A stretch of DNA of 64,000 nt from CAYJPA01 sp964371945 (GTDB lineage Bacteria > Chloroflexota > Chloroflexia > Thermomicrobiales > UBA6265): positions 40,644 through 104,643 of the forward strand of contig CAYJPA010000002.1 in assembly GCA_964371945.1 (NCBI GenBank). The letters are read 5' to 3'. The notes beneath the pieces are model-generated. The model had not been told where the DNA came from. It ran no database searches and saw only the letters and a list, made by a program, of their open reading frames with translations. Shown in pieces: positions 1 to 8,584 of the stretch; the first letter of the stretch is position 1, and the number at the start of each line of letters is the position of its first letter. The translations under genes were made by a program, and so were the position numbers.

Positions 1-141
1 CATCACCCGTGCCGACCGGCAAGGCAGCGGAGAATCCGAGGCGTGATTGAAATACGCGTGCTTCGCGGCCGGGGCAAATTCGCGCTGACGAATCTCGTCG
101 AATTGAGATCCGAGCGGAAGCGACGCTGGATTTTGAGACAT
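1..141 (-). CDS. class V aminotransferase-like PLP enzyme, N-terminal part (runs off the window)
   Basis: The reverse strand from the ATG at 141 stays open for 47 codons to the window edge. The product starts MSQNPASLPLGSQFDEIR and continues with a segment reading YFNHASDSPLP. That segment resembles the start of class V (NifS/cysteine-desulfurase fold) aminotransferases, where a Y-x-NHAS-x-SPLP stretch opens the PLP domain. The catalytic lysine and all later motifs lie outside the window, so the reaction cannot be stated. The gene follows the solute-binding protein gene on the same strand but is separated from it by a strong terminator, so it probably has its own promoter. Confidence 0.6.
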   Translation of the reverse strand, partial: MSQNPASLPLGSQFDEIRQREFAPAAKHAYFNHASDSPLPCRSARVM

Positions 142-172
142 GATCCGACCCTAACGATGGACGCTGCCACAT

Positions 173-218
173 GCGGCAAAAAGCCGCGTGGCGGAGGCAA
201 TCGCCTCCGCCACGCAAC
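173..218 (-). terminator. rho-independent terminator after the solute-binding protein gene
   Basis: A perfect 12-bp stem (CGTGGCGGAGGC paired with its complement, 4-nt loop, 187-214) is followed on the minus strand by CGGCTTTTTG. It lies about 20 bases past the stop of the solute-binding protein gene and before the aminotransferase start. Confidence 0.75.
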
Positions 219-236
219 CTACCGCACTTCTAGGGA

Positions 237-1904
237 TTACGCGAGATCGACGTCTCGCAGCACGATGTTGCCAACCGGCGAAAGCAACAGGTTTTGCACA
301 TTTCTGGCAGTGCCGATCGCCCGGCTCGGGTAGCCGAGAATGACTTTGATGGCATCCTGCAAAATGAGCTGCTGTGCTTCTAGATAGATTCCGGCGCGAA
401 CCGCGGGATCCGACTCCAATTGCGCCTGAGTATTGAGCTCATTCACCCGGTCATTCTTGTAGCCGAGCCGGGTTTCAGCTCGCGGCGCGGTGAAGAGCGA
501 GTACATCACGTTGTCAGGGTCGCCGTTGTCCCACGTCCAGTCATTCAGGAACGCGGTCGCCTCGCTGGCGTTGAGCGCGGCGAAGAACTCGGCATCCGGG
601 AGTGAAAGCAGGTTCGCTTTGATGCCTACCGCATCGAGATCCGCCTGGATCAACTGACCGAGTAGCGGCCAAAAGGAATTGGTGCGGTTGTAGAGGTCGA
701 ATGAAATCTCGCCAACTCCGGCTTCAGCGATCAGCGCCTTCGCCTGTTCTGGATCGAAGCTGTAGACACTCGCCAACGACTCGTCATACCCCGTCAATCC
801 CGGGGCGATCGGCCCAGCGCCGAGGGTGTAGTTGCCGTAAAAAATTACGTCCGCGATGTTCTGCTTATTGATCGCGTACTGGACTGCTTCGCGAACGGTT
901 TGATTGTCAAATGGCGCGAGCGTTTGGTTGAATCCCAAAAACTGAACGTTGAGGAACGGTCCGGTCACGAGCGTCAGGTTCTCATCTGAGCTGACGGTTT
1001 CGACATCCTTGAAGTCGATCTGATTGGCGACATCGACGCCGCCGGTTTTCAGTTCCGACAGCCGCACGGTATCGTCCGCGATCGTGCGGAAGACAACCCT
1101 GTCGAGCTTCGGACGGCCGCCCCAGTATGCGTCGTTGGCGACGTAGACAAGCTCGACATCCTTCGTCCAGCTTTCAAGTTTGAACGGACCTGTTCCCGCG
1201 GCGTACGCGCTGTAATCGTCCTTGTGCTGCTCGAACGCGGTCGGACTGGCAATCGCGGCCGCAAAGACAGCGAGATTGCCGGGGAGCAAGATGATTGGGC
1301 GGTTGAGCGTAATTGTGAGATCGAGATCCCCTGTGGCCGCAATCGACGCGACCTCTGCAAAGACGATCTCGCGATAAACGAAGTTCTCAGAATAGAGCGG
1401 GTGCTCGACATCGAACTGCCGAAGAAAGTTGGTCTCCACTGCCTTGGCATCCAGCCGCGTGCCGTCATGGAACGTCACATTCGGCCGGATCTTGAACACA
1501 TAGGTCAGACCATCCTCGGAGGCGGTCCACGATTCGGCCAACGCGGGCTCGATTTCGGTTCCGCCATTCTTGAAGCGTGTCAGTCCTTCATACAGGTTTT
1601 CCGTGATCGGAATGATGTCGCCATAGCCGCTGACGCCGGCCGCGGCGGGGTCGAGCTGCACCGTTGCTTGCGGGAACGAAACGATCAGCGTTTTGCCACC
1701 GTCTTGCGCGGCGAATTCGAATGTGCGCCCGCGGCTGCCGCCGGCCGCCAGTGCCCCAGATTTGGAAGCGGCAAAGATGGCCGAGGTCATCGATGCAGTC
1801 AGTCCAATCTTCGTGCCGGCGGCAAGAAGCTCTCGCCGGTTAATGCTCCCCGCCTTTAGTTTTTCCACGAGCGCCAGCATCGTTTCCCTATTCATTTCGC
1901 TCAT
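237..1904 (-). CDS. ABC transporter substrate-binding protein, family 5 (peptide/nickel type)
   Basis: Extracytoplasmic receptor of the SBP_bac_5 (DppA/OppA) family, 555 residues, which captures peptides or similar solutes for an ABC importer. The ATG at 1904 is preferred over the longer frame because GGAG lies 6 bases upstream. It gives an N-terminus with a twin-arginine stretch (NRRELLAAG, about residues 23-31) and a hydrophobic segment ending in an Ala-rich cleavage region, typical of Tat-exported Chloroflexota receptors. Family landmarks follow: LDPAAAG, ITENLYEGL, a TYVFKIRPNVTFHDG block and the C-terminal lobe. No permease or ATPase gene is adjacent, so its transporter is elsewhere or it works as an orphan receptor. 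Substrate unknown. Confidence 0.9.
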   Translation of the reverse strand: MSEMNRETMLALVEKLKAGSINRRELLAAGTKIGLTASMTSAIFAASKSGALAAGGSRGRTFEFAAQDGGKTLIVSFPQATVQLDPAAAGVSGYGDIIPITENLYEGLTRFKNGGTEIEPALAESWTASEDGLTYVFKIRPNVTFHDGTRLDAKAVETNFLRQFDVEHPLYSENFVYREIVFAEVASIAATGDLDLTITLNRPIILLPGNLAVFAAAIASPTAFEQHKDDYSAYAAGTGPFKLESWTKDVELVYVANDAYWGGRPKLDRVVFRTIADDTVRLSELKTGGVDVANQIDFKDVETVSSDENLTLVTGPFLNVQFLGFNQTLAPFDNQTVREAVQYAINKQNIADVIFYGNYTLGAGPIAPGLTGYDESLASVYSFDPEQAKALIAEAGVGEISFDLYNRTNSFWPLLGQLIQADLDAVGIKANLLSLPDAEFFAALNASEATAFLNDWTWDNGDPDNVMYSLFTAPRAETRLGYKNDRVNELNTQAQLESDPAVRAGIYLEAQQLILQDAIKVILGYPSRAIGTARNVQNLLLSPVGNIVLRDVDLA

Positions 1905-1967
1905 CTTCTTCTCCGAGATTGTTCGAACAAATGCCGTGGGCCAAAGATCGTGACTCAGGCTCGTTGG

Positions 1968-1996
1968 ATTCTCACAATAATGGATCAAATTGTCAA
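1968..1996 (-). promoter_or_regulatory. sigma-A-like promoter for the solute-binding protein gene
   Basis: Minus strand: TTGACA (1996-1991), 17-bp spacer, GAGAAT (1973-1968). The -35 is a perfect consensus and the -10 matches 4 of 6. It lies about 64 bases upstream of the ATG at 1904. Confidence 0.6.
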
Positions 1997-2098
1997 GTAT
2001 AGTTCGGGATAGATCAGCGCCTGGGCAGCATGCCATTGAACAACGATTCTGGGTGGCGATCGCCTACTGAGGTTAGCAGAGCTCGAATGGTAAGCAGA

Positions 2099-2124
2099 AG
2101 CCCCTCTCCCGCGGGAGAGGGGCT
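2099..2124. repeat. 26-bp perfect palindrome, terminator-like hairpin
   Basis: AGCCCCTCTCCC and its reverse complement meet around a central GC. It lies just past the Hsp20 stop. It lacks a convincing T-run, so it may act as a transcript-end stabiliser or weak terminator. Its arms share the CCCCTCTCC/GGAGAGGGG core with the hairpin at 16070-16101, so the two may belong to one repeat family. Confidence 0.6.
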
Positions 2125-2142
2125 CGCTCAAAAGTCAGTTCG

Positions 2143-2658
2143 CTATGCAGGTTCAGCGCCGGCAGCTTGACCGGCTTCAATTGCTTCTGAAGCGCCGCGC
2201 ACCTTGATTTGGTGCGGCTTGGCGGTTGCGGCCTTAGGCAGTCTCAAGCGCAATATGCCGTTTTCACTCGTCGCATCAGCTCGGGAGCTGTCGACATCCA
2301 TCGGGAGCGTAATCGAGCGCTGGAATGTTCCATGCGGTAACTCGTGCAGATACCAGGTGGCCTCTTTGGCTTCAACCGAGGATGCAACATTCGGCATCTT
2401 CCCGGTAAGCGTTACCGTGTTCTGATTGATTGAGATCTCGATCTCGTCGGAACGAACACCGGGCACGACCGCGATGATCACGACCTCATCCTTGTTCGCA
2501 TAGACGTCAAGCGGTAGCGGCATCCGGCCGGTGCCGTTGCCAGCCACCGTGGACCACAAACCGCGAACAGGACTGTTCGCGTTTTCGCTGAAGGCCCGTT
2601 CCATCACTTCGCGCAGGCTTACAAACTCGTCGGCGAGACTCGGCAATCGACTAACCAT
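2143..2658 (-). CDS. Hsp20/alpha-crystallin small heat-shock protein
   Basis: Cytoplasmic ATP-independent holdase chaperone, 171 residues. An N-terminal arm of about 45 residues is followed by the alpha-crystallin domain (roughly 48-145). That domain includes the DVYANKDEVVIIAVVPG strand, the SINQNTVTLTGK strand and the conserved ENGILRLRLPKA end. A C-terminal IKV motif (IxI/V type) serves in oligomer contacts. The start is supported by AAGGGTG about 8 bases upstream. A good promoter lies at 2745-2773. I see no CIRCE element or other heat-shock operator upstream. Confidence 0.93.
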   Translation of the reverse strand: MVSRLPSLADEFVSLREVMERAFSENANSPVRGLWSTVAGNGTGRMPLPLDVYANKDEVVIIAVVPGVRSDEIEISINQNTVTLTGKMPNVASSVEAKEATWYLHELPHGTFQRSITLPMDVDSSRADATSENGILRLRLPKAATAKPHQIKVRGASEAIEAGQAAGAEPA

Positions 2659-3143
2659 CTCAACACCCTTTCTCTCTTGGCGCGTTTCCGCCTTTTTTCC
2701 ACCTCAACGAGCAGCGACTTCCACCGAAGTCCGTCGCAACAAAGACTCTATAACTCTCCTTCGGAATTGTCAATATCTCTGACATACTCCGTATCATTCT
2801 TGCTCCCCTACCACACGTCAGACAGCGTGTCTCGCGGCGAGAAGAGTGAGTTTCGACCCATCGTCGTGCGACAGTTTGAGAATGAACGGCAAGCAGAATC
2901 GGCGCTCTCGCGCTACCATTGACGGGAAGCAGTAGTGATACATCGTTAGCATGAAGGGCTGGCTCATTGCGGGCGCTGGAAGTAGTCGTGTTGAACAGCT
3001 TCCGGTGTCCGAAGGATTCCGCCGCCGTGAACAATCGCGGGACGATGAGCATCCATTTCAGGATCTAAATACTGACCCCATTGGAGAGCAACGGGATTGG
3101 ATCAGCGACTGTCGATCAGCTGGATGTGGGAGGAAGCACGCGG
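2659..3143. other. divergent intergenic region between hsp20 and the secreted repeat protein gene
   Basis: This 485-base gap carries the hsp20 promoter on the minus strand (2745-2773) and, at 3128-3134, the GGGAGGA ribosome-binding site for the plus-strand gene. I found no other gene, RNA or repeat here. Confidence 0.6.
2745..2773 (-). promoter_or_regulatory. sigma-A-like promoter for hsp20
   Basis: Minus strand TTGACA (2773-2768), 17-bp spacer, TAGAGT (2750-2745). The gene starts about 87 bases downstream. The motif is housekeeping-type; I see no heat-shock sigma-type -10. Confidence 0.55.
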
Positions 3144-5345
3144 ATGAAGAACCGAAGTACAGGATCGAGCATCATCATTCGAAGCGCGGTTGCGCTATTG
3201 CTCCTAAGCGGGACGTTTGCCGGGACGTTGTCGTCCGTGGCTGCTCAGGTTACCGGAAACGAATATGAGAGTCCTCAGTTCGATTTCACGCTTGCTTGGG
3301 ACGATCCTTGGGAAGTCAGCGAAGGCTCGGTATCGTCCACTGAGGGCACGCTGGATCAGATTTCGCTCATCAGCGACGGCGGTTTCCTTCAGATCATCAT
3401 GATCGTGCCGAATGACGAACCTCAGGCGTATCTCGATGTTTTGCTCGAGGGGATACAGGATGACGGAGCCAATTATGAAGAGATCGGCTCCGACTCCGGT
3501 CCAGACTACATTTCCACAACGGTTGAATTTGCGCTCGACACGAGCAGCGGTCCGTTGGACGTCCGCAAGTACGTCGAAGTCGCCACGCTCGAAACGCTCG
3601 ACGGGGATGAAGCGCTCTTCACCGGGTCCCTGCTAGCCACGATCGACGATTTCGAGAATCAATGGGAGAGCCTTCAGGACAGCGTCGAGCGCGACGGTCG
3701 CGATCCGGTGTTCTTTGGTGTTCCAGAAGGAATTCGGGGCGGTTCGTCGACTGACGATCCCACTCCCACCGAAGAGTCATCCGGTAACTGGGGAATTGAC
3801 GGAAACACCTTCATCGGTCCCAACTACGGATACGCTGTCGAGTGGGATGCCGGCATCTGGGAAGCAGACGACTTCAGCGATGACTCCGGCGACGTCCTCG
3901 TTTTGAACTCTGAAGTGAGTCAGATTCAGATCCGTTCGTACGATGAAGAGGAGGCAACCGCGCGATCGTGCGTCACGGCAGGCGCGGATCTGGCCGAAGC
4001 GAACGATGGCGTCACCGATTTTGGTCGGACCTCGGATTACGATCTGCCGGAGCCTGGCGAAGACTCCTACGCACGGCTATATGCATTCGATTACGAATCC
4101 GATGACGCCAATCCTGTCGCTTTCCTTCAGTACTTCGAATGCCGGCCGATGGGCGACGAAGAAGGCGTTTTCCTGGTCATCAGCCTCCTGACCACCGAAC
4201 GGAGCTACGAAGACGAGCTCGTCGCGTACGAGGACGTCGTTGCGACGATCGAATTTGGACAGGGCGGCGGAACAGGATTGTCCACAACTGGAATTGGCCG
4301 CCAAGGAGGCGAAGAGGAGACCCCAACCAACAATACCGGCAAAGAACCGGTCTTGAAAAGCGCATCCTACACAGGCGGTGCGTATGGTTACCAGGTCCTC
4401 TGGGACAGAGATGTTTGGGAAGCCGAGGCATTGACCCCGGACGACGGTTATGAGGGCGTCAAGCTAACATCCGAAGGCTCTAGCGCTTGGATCGAGGCGA
4501 TCGAGGCCTACGATGGCGATCCCGAGGCTTGCGTAATCGGCACAGGAGAGAGTCTGGCCGACATCGATGGCGTGAGCGACTCCGGAGAGGAGCGTCGTCC
4601 GTCGCTCCCGGAAACCGATCCGGACGCGTCCGTGGCACTCTACTCCTACACGTATGAGCCCCAGAACGGCGATCCGCTCGACTTCGTCGAATACATCGAG
4701 TGCCGAGAACTGGTCGCGGGATCGGTCGTTCTGAGGGTGACGATCATCACCGTGTTCGATGGCTATGAGGATCTCGTTCCTGAATGGGAGGACTTGGTCA
4801 CCGGAATCAAGATCACGGAAAGCTCCTCGAACGGCGCCGAAGAGGACGAGACTCCATCCGCCAACAACACCGACGAAGAATTCCCCGGCGTCAACGTCCG
4901 CGAATATGCAAGTCCACAATACGGTTTCACATTGGGTTGGGACAATTCCTGGTCAGTTGTTAGCGCCACCTCTGAAGAAGGAGGGACCACGCTGTCGCTG
5001 GACAATGGCATCAGTTCGGTCATCGTCTTCGGCGGGGCATTCCCGCTCGATCCGGCGGAATGTGTTGATACGCTCGCGCGGGTCGCGGGGGAGGTCAACG
5101 GTGTTTCTAATTTCCAAATCGTCAACAACAACGAAGGCGTGGCGCAAGCTGGCGGCGATGAAACCTTCGGGTGGGCGCTTTATTCGCTGACCCGCGGCGG
5201 TGACGACTACTTCGACTATGTCTATTGTCAGCCAGCGTCGAGTGGCGAGTATGTCGTGGCTGTCGTGTACCAGATGCCGGTGGCCGAGCTCGCCACCGAA
5301 CTGACGAACATGCAGGAGCTCTTGGGCACGCTCGTGCTCGTATAG
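3144..5345 (+). CDS. secreted acidic protein with four related domains (unknown function)
   Basis: 733 residues from the ATG at 3144, which has GGGAGGA 9 bases upstream; a longer in-frame start at 3081 lacks such a site. A signal peptide (hydrophobic core about residues 14-30, ending VAAQ) is followed by four domains of about 150 residues, at roughly 40-200, 220-365, 408-560 and 585-733. Each opens with the same phrase: ESPQFDFTLAWDDPW, GPNYGYAVEWDAGIW, GGAYGYQVLWDRDVW, SPQYGFTLGWDNSW. Domains 2-4 each hold one Cys after an E/A-rich helix and one in a Y-x-x-C-R/Q strand, consistent with one disulfide per domain; domain 1 lacks both. Acidic Ser/Thr/Gly/Asn linkers join them. No catalytic motif recognised, no sorting signal or C-terminal membrane anchor. 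A cell-surface binding role is a guess. Confidence 0.8.
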   Translation: MKNRSTGSSIIIRSAVALLLLSGTFAGTLSSVAAQVTGNEYESPQFDFTLAWDDPWEVSEGSVSSTEGTLDQISLISDGGFLQIIMIVPNDEPQAYLDVLLEGIQDDGANYEEIGSDSGPDYISTTVEFALDTSSGPLDVRKYVEVATLETLDGDEALFTGSLLATIDDFENQWESLQDSVERDGRDPVFFGVPEGIRGGSSTDDPTPTEESSGNWGIDGNTFIGPNYGYAVEWDAGIWEADDFSDDSGDVLVLNSEVSQIQIRSYDEEEATARSCVTAGADLAEANDGVTDFGRTSDYDLPEPGEDSYARLYAFDYESDDANPVAFLQYFECRPMGDEEGVFLVISLLTTERSYEDELVAYEDVVATIEFGQGGGTGLSTTGIGRQGGEEETPTNNTGKEPVLKSASYTGGAYGYQVLWDRDVWEAEALTPDDGYEGVKLTSEGSSAWIEAIEAYDGDPEACVIGTGESLADIDGVSDSGEERRPSLPETDPDASVALYSYTYEPQNGDPLDFVEYIECRELVAGSVVLRVTIITVFDGYEDLVPEWEDLVTGIKITESSSNGAEEDETPSANNTDEEFPGVNVREYASPQYGFTLGWDNSWSVVSATSEEGGTTLSLDNGISSVIVFGGAFPLDPAECVDTLARVAGEVNGVSNFQIVNNNEGVAQAGGDETFGWALYSLTRGGDDYFDYVYCQPASSGEYVVAVVYQMPVAELATELTNMQELLGTLVLV

Positions 5346-5366
5346 ACGATTCGATATTGAAAGGTG

Positions 5367-5399
5367 AAGCGGCGCGGGTGATTAAGCTCGCGCCGCTTT
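5367..5399 (+). terminator. hairpin terminator of the secreted repeat protein gene
   Basis: AAGCGGCGCG pairs with CGCGCCGCTT (10 bp, 12-base loop) 22 bases past the stop; a short TTTC follows. Probably a weak rho-independent terminator. Confidence 0.5.
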
Positions 5400-5524
5400 C
5401 GCATCTTGAGGACTTGTCCCTGATTCCCCATTTCGCCGCTAGAATGGAACCTTGTGCGAACGGGGAAAGGCAGCCGGGTCTCGAACGGCGTCCGGCCGTG
5501 TCGTCCAACAAGTTGGAGTGAATC

Positions 5525-6676
5525 ATGCCGGGCGACACATCGAACGTACTTGCGCCAGCCACAATCGCGGTACACGGCGGATTCAAGCCGCGACATGGAG
5601 AGGGGATTACCCCTCCGATTCATCTCGCCTCAACCTTCGTTCTTCCCGGCGACCCCATTCCCGGCGATTACTCGTACGGCCGCGGCGGCAGCCCTGCCTT
5701 CGAACCGTTGGAAGAGCTGCTGGCCGCGCTCGAGCACGGGACGCACGGGATCGTTTTCAATGCCGGTGTCGCTACCGCTTACGCAATCATGGACGAAGCG
5801 AAGCCGGGCACCGCAATGGTCATTCCAAACGATGTTTATTACGGCTTTCGCGTCTATGCGCAAGAAGTATTAGGGCAGCGCGGAATCGAAATCCGGGTGG
5901 TCGATATGACCGATCTCGATGCTGTCGATGCCTCCTTACCCGGAGCGTCGTTGCTCTGGGCGGAAACACCGACGAATCCTTACCTCGCGGTCGTCGATCT
6001 CGCGGGTCTGGGCAGTCTCGCGGCGAACCGGAATGTGCCCTGGTACTGCGACAACACCTTTGCTTCGCCCGTGCTCCAGAATCCGTTGGGGTACGGCGCG
6101 AAGGGCGTGATGCACAGCGTGACGAAGTACATCGGCGGGCATAGCGATCTCATTCTGGGCGCAGTAGTATGCGATGACGACGAATTGGCCGCCCGCCTTC
6201 GTGGCCGGCGGAGTCAGATCGGAACGCAGCCGGACGGCTTCTCGTGTTGGTTGGCACGTCGCGGCGTGCAAACAATGCCGCTACGGGTTCTCCAGCAGTG
6301 CGCGAACGCGTTCGAGATCGCGACTCGACTCAAATCGCACCCAGGAGTCAAGCAGGTTTATTACCCCGGACTACCCTCTCATCCCGGCCATGAGATCGCC
6401 GCCAGGCAGATGCACGGCGGATTCGGCGGCATGCTCTCGTTTGTGGCGAAGGGCGGTGCTGAGGGAGCTCAGGCCGTCATCGATGCATGCCGCGTCTGGA
6501 CGCCTGCCACGAGTCTCGGTAGCGTCGAATCGCTGATCGAGCGGCGCGCCCGCTGGTCCGGCGAAAACGCTGATCCGGCCCTCCTTCGCCTTTCGGCCGG
6601 CATCGAGGAAGTCGAAGACCTCTGGCACGATCTGGATCGTGCCCTCACCCGAGCTCTCGTTGCGCCAAGGCGGTAA
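5525..6676 (+). CDS. Cys/Met metabolism PLP-dependent enzyme (cystathionine gamma-synthase/lyase type)
   Basis: 383 residues, fold-type I PLP enzyme of the MetB/MetC/MetZ group, acting on cystathionine, homocysteine precursors or similar. The N-terminus has the family's HGG and ITPPIHLASTFV segments and the Y-x-R-GGSP loop that contacts PLP phosphate of the partner subunit. The PLP lysine is K201 in SVTKYIGGHSD. The C-terminal SLGSVESLIERRA stretch is also typical. GGAG lies about 6-9 bases before the ATG. Synthase and lyase activities cannot be separated by eye; the solitary context does not help. The 3' end overlaps the opposing MFS gene by 32 bases. Confidence 0.88.
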   Translation: MPGDTSNVLAPATIAVHGGFKPRHGEGITPPIHLASTFVLPGDPIPGDYSYGRGGSPAFEPLEELLAALEHGTHGIVFNAGVATAYAIMDEAKPGTAMVIPNDVYYGFRVYAQEVLGQRGIEIRVVDMTDLDAVDASLPGASLLWAETPTNPYLAVVDLAGLGSLAANRNVPWYCDNTFASPVLQNPLGYGAKGVMHSVTKYIGGHSDLILGAVVCDDDELAARLRGRRSQIGTQPDGFSCWLARRGVQTMPLRVLQQCANAFEIATRLKSHPGVKQVYYPGLPSHPGHEIAARQMHGGFGGMLSFVAKGGAEGAQAVIDACRVWTPATSLGSVESLIERRARWSGENADPALLRLSAGIEEVEDLWHDLDRALTRALVAPRR

Positions 6677-7817
6677 CGGACGCGCCAACGAGGAGAGCGA
6701 CCGATAGCCAAAGACCCGTTTCAACGCCGCCTGGGCGATCAAAAAGGGCGCCCGAAACGAGCGGACCAGCGCATTGGCCAAGAGCAAACGCGCCTGTCAG
6801 TGAGCCGATTACGTGCGTCCTGCGCTCTGGAGGCGTCATCGACTTTTCGAGCGTGGCGACTGATCCGACGACCGCCAGAAACGATCCCCCGAAAGCGATC
6901 GCCGAAACAAGTGCCACTAACGGGTGATGAATCGGAATGACGATCACGACCCCGAGTGCAGTCGCGGCATCGACGAGCGCGAATTCGCGCCTGCCCCGAA
7001 GCTGCAATGGCAGCCCGCTCCAGATTGGCGAAGAATCGGCGGCGGCCAGACCTAGCGCAACCCAAAAGAGCGATCGAAATGACACGCTGTCACCGCGATC
7101 GCGAAGCAATTCGATCACGAATGTCATGTACGCGATATAGCCCGCGCCGAATAATCCGTAGGCGACATGGATGGCGTTCAGGCTCGCTGATCGAGCAGCG
7201 CGTGGATTTCTGCGCTCGCTCGCGGTCACAGGAGGATCGGACGCCCACCAGGCGACGAGCGACCAAGCCGCCGCGAGCAGACCCAAACCGACCCATCCAT
7301 GGCGCCAGCCGGCCCCGGACTTTCCCGCCAGCCAAGGAATGGTCAGACCCGAAACGGCGATTCCGATCCCGCCTCCGGCAAGGCAGATGGCGAGCGGCGA
7401 GGTCCTGCTGGGCTCAGAAGCGAGTTGTGCGGCGATTGCACCACCCGCGACGTATGCAATCGCACCGAACACACCGGCCAGAAACCGAGTTGCATGCACC
7501 AGCTCGTGGTTGGTGACGAGAGACGAGCTCAACAAGGTAACAACAGTCGCGATGAGTCCGACGGCGAACGCCGGCCTCAACCCAATCCGCGTGGATAGCC
7601 GGCTAACGCTCAATGCTCCGGCCAGATAACCCGCTGCATCGACCGAAGCAACACGCCCAGCCCGCGCAAACGACCAGCCGAGCCCGGCCCTTACGCCAGG
7701 AACGAGCAGGGCATACCCAGATCAGGAGAAACCCTGGGCCGCCGCAGGACCAAACGCCAAACCGTGTGCGATCAAACCGGCGGACCTGGTGTCAATCGCT
7801 ATCCGACCTCGAATCAT
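6645..7817 (-). pseudogene. YbfB/YjiJ-type MFS transporter interrupted by an in-frame TGA
   Basis: Read from the ATG at 7817, which overlaps the TetR stop as ATGA, the frame runs MIRGRIAIDTRSAGLIAHGL and on to GFS, meets TGA at 7724-7722, then continues SGYALLVPGVRAGLGWSFAR without any frame change to the stop at 6645. Relatives normally read G-F-x-R-x-G-YALLLP here, so the stop looks like CGA changed to TGA. The remaining frame shows the usual 12-helix pattern (about 390 residues without the stop). An automatic caller would start at the internal TTG at 7613 and lose the first helix. It is translationally coupled to the TetR gene, so an efflux pump under local repression is likely in intact relatives. 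A sequencing error or readthrough is not excluded. Confidence 0.8.
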
Positions 7818-8392
7818 TGCGCGGAACTATCGAACATCGAAACCAGCGCCCTTGCCACCCGTTTCGCCTTGCGAGCGGCCTGAAAATCCCCTTCGACAAA
7901 CGCGGTCGTCGTGGCGCCCTCGACAAGTAGCATCAACGCGTCGCTGAACTGAACCGGGACAGGAATGGCGGCGGAAACTGCGAGTTCATGGAGCTTGTCG
8001 CGCAGCCAGCGCTTTCGCTCTCGGATCGAGCTCGCGATCGGTAGGCTGTGCTGCTCTAGCTCCGACGCGGTGCGAGCAAACGGGCAACCGCGAAATGAAG
8101 GCTCGAGGTACCAGGCGTCGAGCCAGTCAAAGACCGAAAGGAGACGTTCAACGGGGTCGGCGTGCTGCGCAAGCGTTGCTTCGAGCGTTTCGCGGCTCTT
8201 CTTGTCGCGGGCACTGAGATAGGCCTCGACCAGATCCTCCTTGGAGGGGAAATATCGGTAAAGCGTCGGTTTGGAAAGTCCGGCCAGCTCGACCACCGCG
8301 TCGACGCTGGTGGCGGTGATCCCCTGCCGATAAAAAAGGTCGTCCGCGGCTTCGACAATTCGTTGCCGCGTGCGCTCGGTTGCGGTTTGCAT
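7814..8392 (-). CDS. TetR/AcrR family transcriptional repressor
   Basis: 192 residues. The N-terminal helix-turn-helix (about 10-56) includes the typical ITATSVDAVVELAGLSKPTLYRYF block and KEDLVEAYL. The C-terminal ligand domain (60-192) has no recognisable specificity. AAAGGA lies 7 bases before the ATG. Its stop overlaps the ATG of the MFS gene (ATGA), so the two form one unit. A palindrome lies inside its own promoter (8425-8436), the usual arrangement for autorepression and control of the co-transcribed pump. Confidence 0.92.
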   Translation of the reverse strand: MQTATERTRQRIVEAADDLFYRQGITATSVDAVVELAGLSKPTLYRYFPSKEDLVEAYLSARDKKSRETLEATLAQHADPVERLLSVFDWLDAWYLEPSFRGCPFARTASELEQHSLPIASSIRERKRWLRDKLHELAVSAAIPVPVQFSDALMLLVEGATTTAFVEGDFQAARKAKRVARALVSMFDSSAQ

Positions 8393-8421
8393 CGCGGATT
8401 CCTTTCAAAGAGCTGAAGGAG

Positions 8422-8450
8422 ATACTAACTAGTAAGTTACATGCAGTCAA
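8422..8450 (-). promoter_or_regulatory. TetR-MFS promoter with embedded operator palindrome
   Basis: Minus strand TTGACT (8450-8445), 17-bp spacer, TAGTAT (8427-8422). The 12-bp near-palindrome CTTACTAGTTAG (8436-8425; 10 of 12 symmetric positions, ACTAGT core) spans the spacer and the first bases of the -10. A repressor bound there would block RNA polymerase. The promoter call is from sequence; the operator role is inferred from position and the adjacent TetR gene. Confidence 0.55.
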
Positions 8451-8584
8451 TACAGCAGAGTGCCGGGAGATTAGCGTTTGTCTCGCACTTTGTTGCGGAG
8501 GACGAGCCTCTACCTCTATCCTGCTCAGGCTAGATCCCAACTGTGAGATCTTCTGAATAGGTTCTGCGACAGGGTGAATAACCG

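Noticed and set aside
6645..7613. A complete MFS gene starting at the TTG at 7613
   Set aside because: It would lose the first membrane helix. The upstream frame, coupled to TetR, continues without change through one TGA.
8430..8584. T-box-like leader upstream of proS
   Set aside because: AGGGTG...ACCG resembles part of the T-box antiterminator, but no stem, specifier loop or terminator was found; AGGGTG is simply the ribosome-binding site.
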